Below are positions 5,620 through 6,062 of a DNA stretch of 6,062 nt, piece by piece. The DNA is from WTAW01 sp964540205. Lineage in GTDB: Bacteria > Acidobacteriota > Aminicenantia > Aminicenantales > Aminicenantaceae. Position numbers and translations under genes: made by a program. Location: positions 1 through 6,062 of the forward strand of contig CAZIMJ010000296.1 in assembly GCA_964540205.1 (NCBI GenBank), given 5' to 3'. Every line of letters begins with the position of its first letter. Positions within the stretch are counted from its first letter, which is position 1. The notes beneath the pieces are model-generated. The model saw only the letters and a list, made by a program, of their open reading frames with translations. It made no database searches and was not told the origin of the DNA.

Positions 5620-6062
5620 AAGTCGCAATATTTATAGGAAGCGAATCGGATTTTGATGTTGCCGAGGGTGCTTTTAAGATGTTGAAAGAATTTGAAGTGC
5701 CTTGTGTGCTTGAAGTGACTTCTGCCCATCGGACTCCAGAGAGAACGGTCAATCTTGTAGAGACCTTCGAAGAGAAAGGTGTTGAAGTATTCATAGCTGT
5801 TGCTGGCAAAGCCGCCCATCTGGCCGGAGTTGTTGCAGCTCACACGTGTCTTCCTGTGATTGCTGTTCCGGTAGGAAGCACGACCTTGAGCGGTTTTGAT
5901 GCCCTGCTCTCTTCTGTGCAGATGCCCAAGGGCGTTCCTGTGGCCTGTATGGGGCTCGGGAAATCCGGGGCCATAAATGCAGCTCTTCTCGCTGTTCAGG
6001 TGTTGGGCTTGAAAGATCCGGTGTTGACCGCGAAGATGAAAGAATACAAGAAAAAAATAGCC
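5616..6062 (+). CDS. purE: N5-carboxyaminoimidazole ribonucleotide mutase, class I PurE (partial, 3' end outside window)
   Basis: The first 149 residues are present and the frame is still open at the window edge. PurE proteins are about 160-170 residues, so only a short C-terminal piece should be missing. The enzyme rearranges N5-CAIR to CAIR in purine synthesis, normally after PurK. Motifs are IGSESD (7-12), which forms the phosphate site, SAHRTP with His38, AAHLAG with His68, the LSG loop, and QMPKGVPV. SAHRTP, AAHL and QMPxGxPV are class I features. Class II, carbon dioxide-dependent AIR carboxylases have SAHKT and GRSNALSG instead. The loop before His68 reads AGKAAHLAG rather than the common AGGAAHLPG. 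The first of these positions also seems variable in other PurE, so I do not read it as loss of function. It overlaps purD by four bases. No purK is in the window. Confidence 0.94.
   Translation, partial: MKVAIFIGSESDFDVAEGAFKMLKEFEVPCVLEVTSAHRTPERTVNLVETFEEKGVEVFIAVAGKAAHLAGVVAAHTCLPVIAVPVGSTTLSGFDALLSSVQMPKGVPVACMGLGKSGAINAALLAVQVLGLKDPVLTAKMKEYKKKIA

Overview
This looks like a stretch of chromosome from a Gram-negative bacterium of middling GC content. The order rpiB, glyA-like, purD, purE, next to a TatA/B-family gene and a CtpA-type protease, resembles arrangements I associate with Desulfobacterota (the former Deltaproteobacteria) and neighbouring phyla. That placement is inference from gene content, not a measured match. 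I see no mobile element, CRISPR array, rRNA or tRNA.

Left part (1-2035). A Tat translocase subunit gene runs leftward out of the window (start at 169). A secreted or membrane-anchored C-terminal processing protease runs rightward (best start 470, not the upstream ATG at 374). The two are divergent, and each has a good sigma-70-type promoter: minus-strand TTGACT-17 bp-TATATT for tat, and plus-strand TTGAAA-17 bp-TAAAAT for ctp. Between the promoters lies a GC-rich, G-run-containing patch (about 278-373) with several competing inverted repeats. Neither gene's predicted transcript explains it.

Middle (2036-2372). This is a 337-bp AT-rich intergenic region. It holds a dense set of inverted repeats: an 8-bp outer stem enclosing a perfect 8-bp hairpin and a bulged 12-bp stem, plus a 9-bp complementarity that would tie the inter-helix linker to the loop of the last stem. 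An extended -10 promoter (TGtTATAAT) and a strong AGGAGG site for rpiB follow. The nested stems are the best candidate in the window for an undescribed structured RNA or regulatory element.

Right part (2373-6062). Four genes lie close together on the plus strand: rpiB, a divergent serine hydroxymethyltransferase (SHMT)-family gene, purD and purE (purE runs off the end). The spacing is 16 bp, 60 bp and a 4-base ATGA overlap, consistent with one operon. The functions fit together. RpiB makes ribose 5-phosphate, the precursor of PRPP and phosphoribosylamine. SHMT makes glycine and one-carbon-loaded folate. PurD ligates glycine to phosphoribosylamine, and PurE acts later in the same IMP pathway. 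The SHMT-family protein keeps the Schiff-base lysine and the substrate-carboxylate arginine but departs from canonical GlyA at several active-site positions and is about 60 residues longer, so its exact activity is worth testing.
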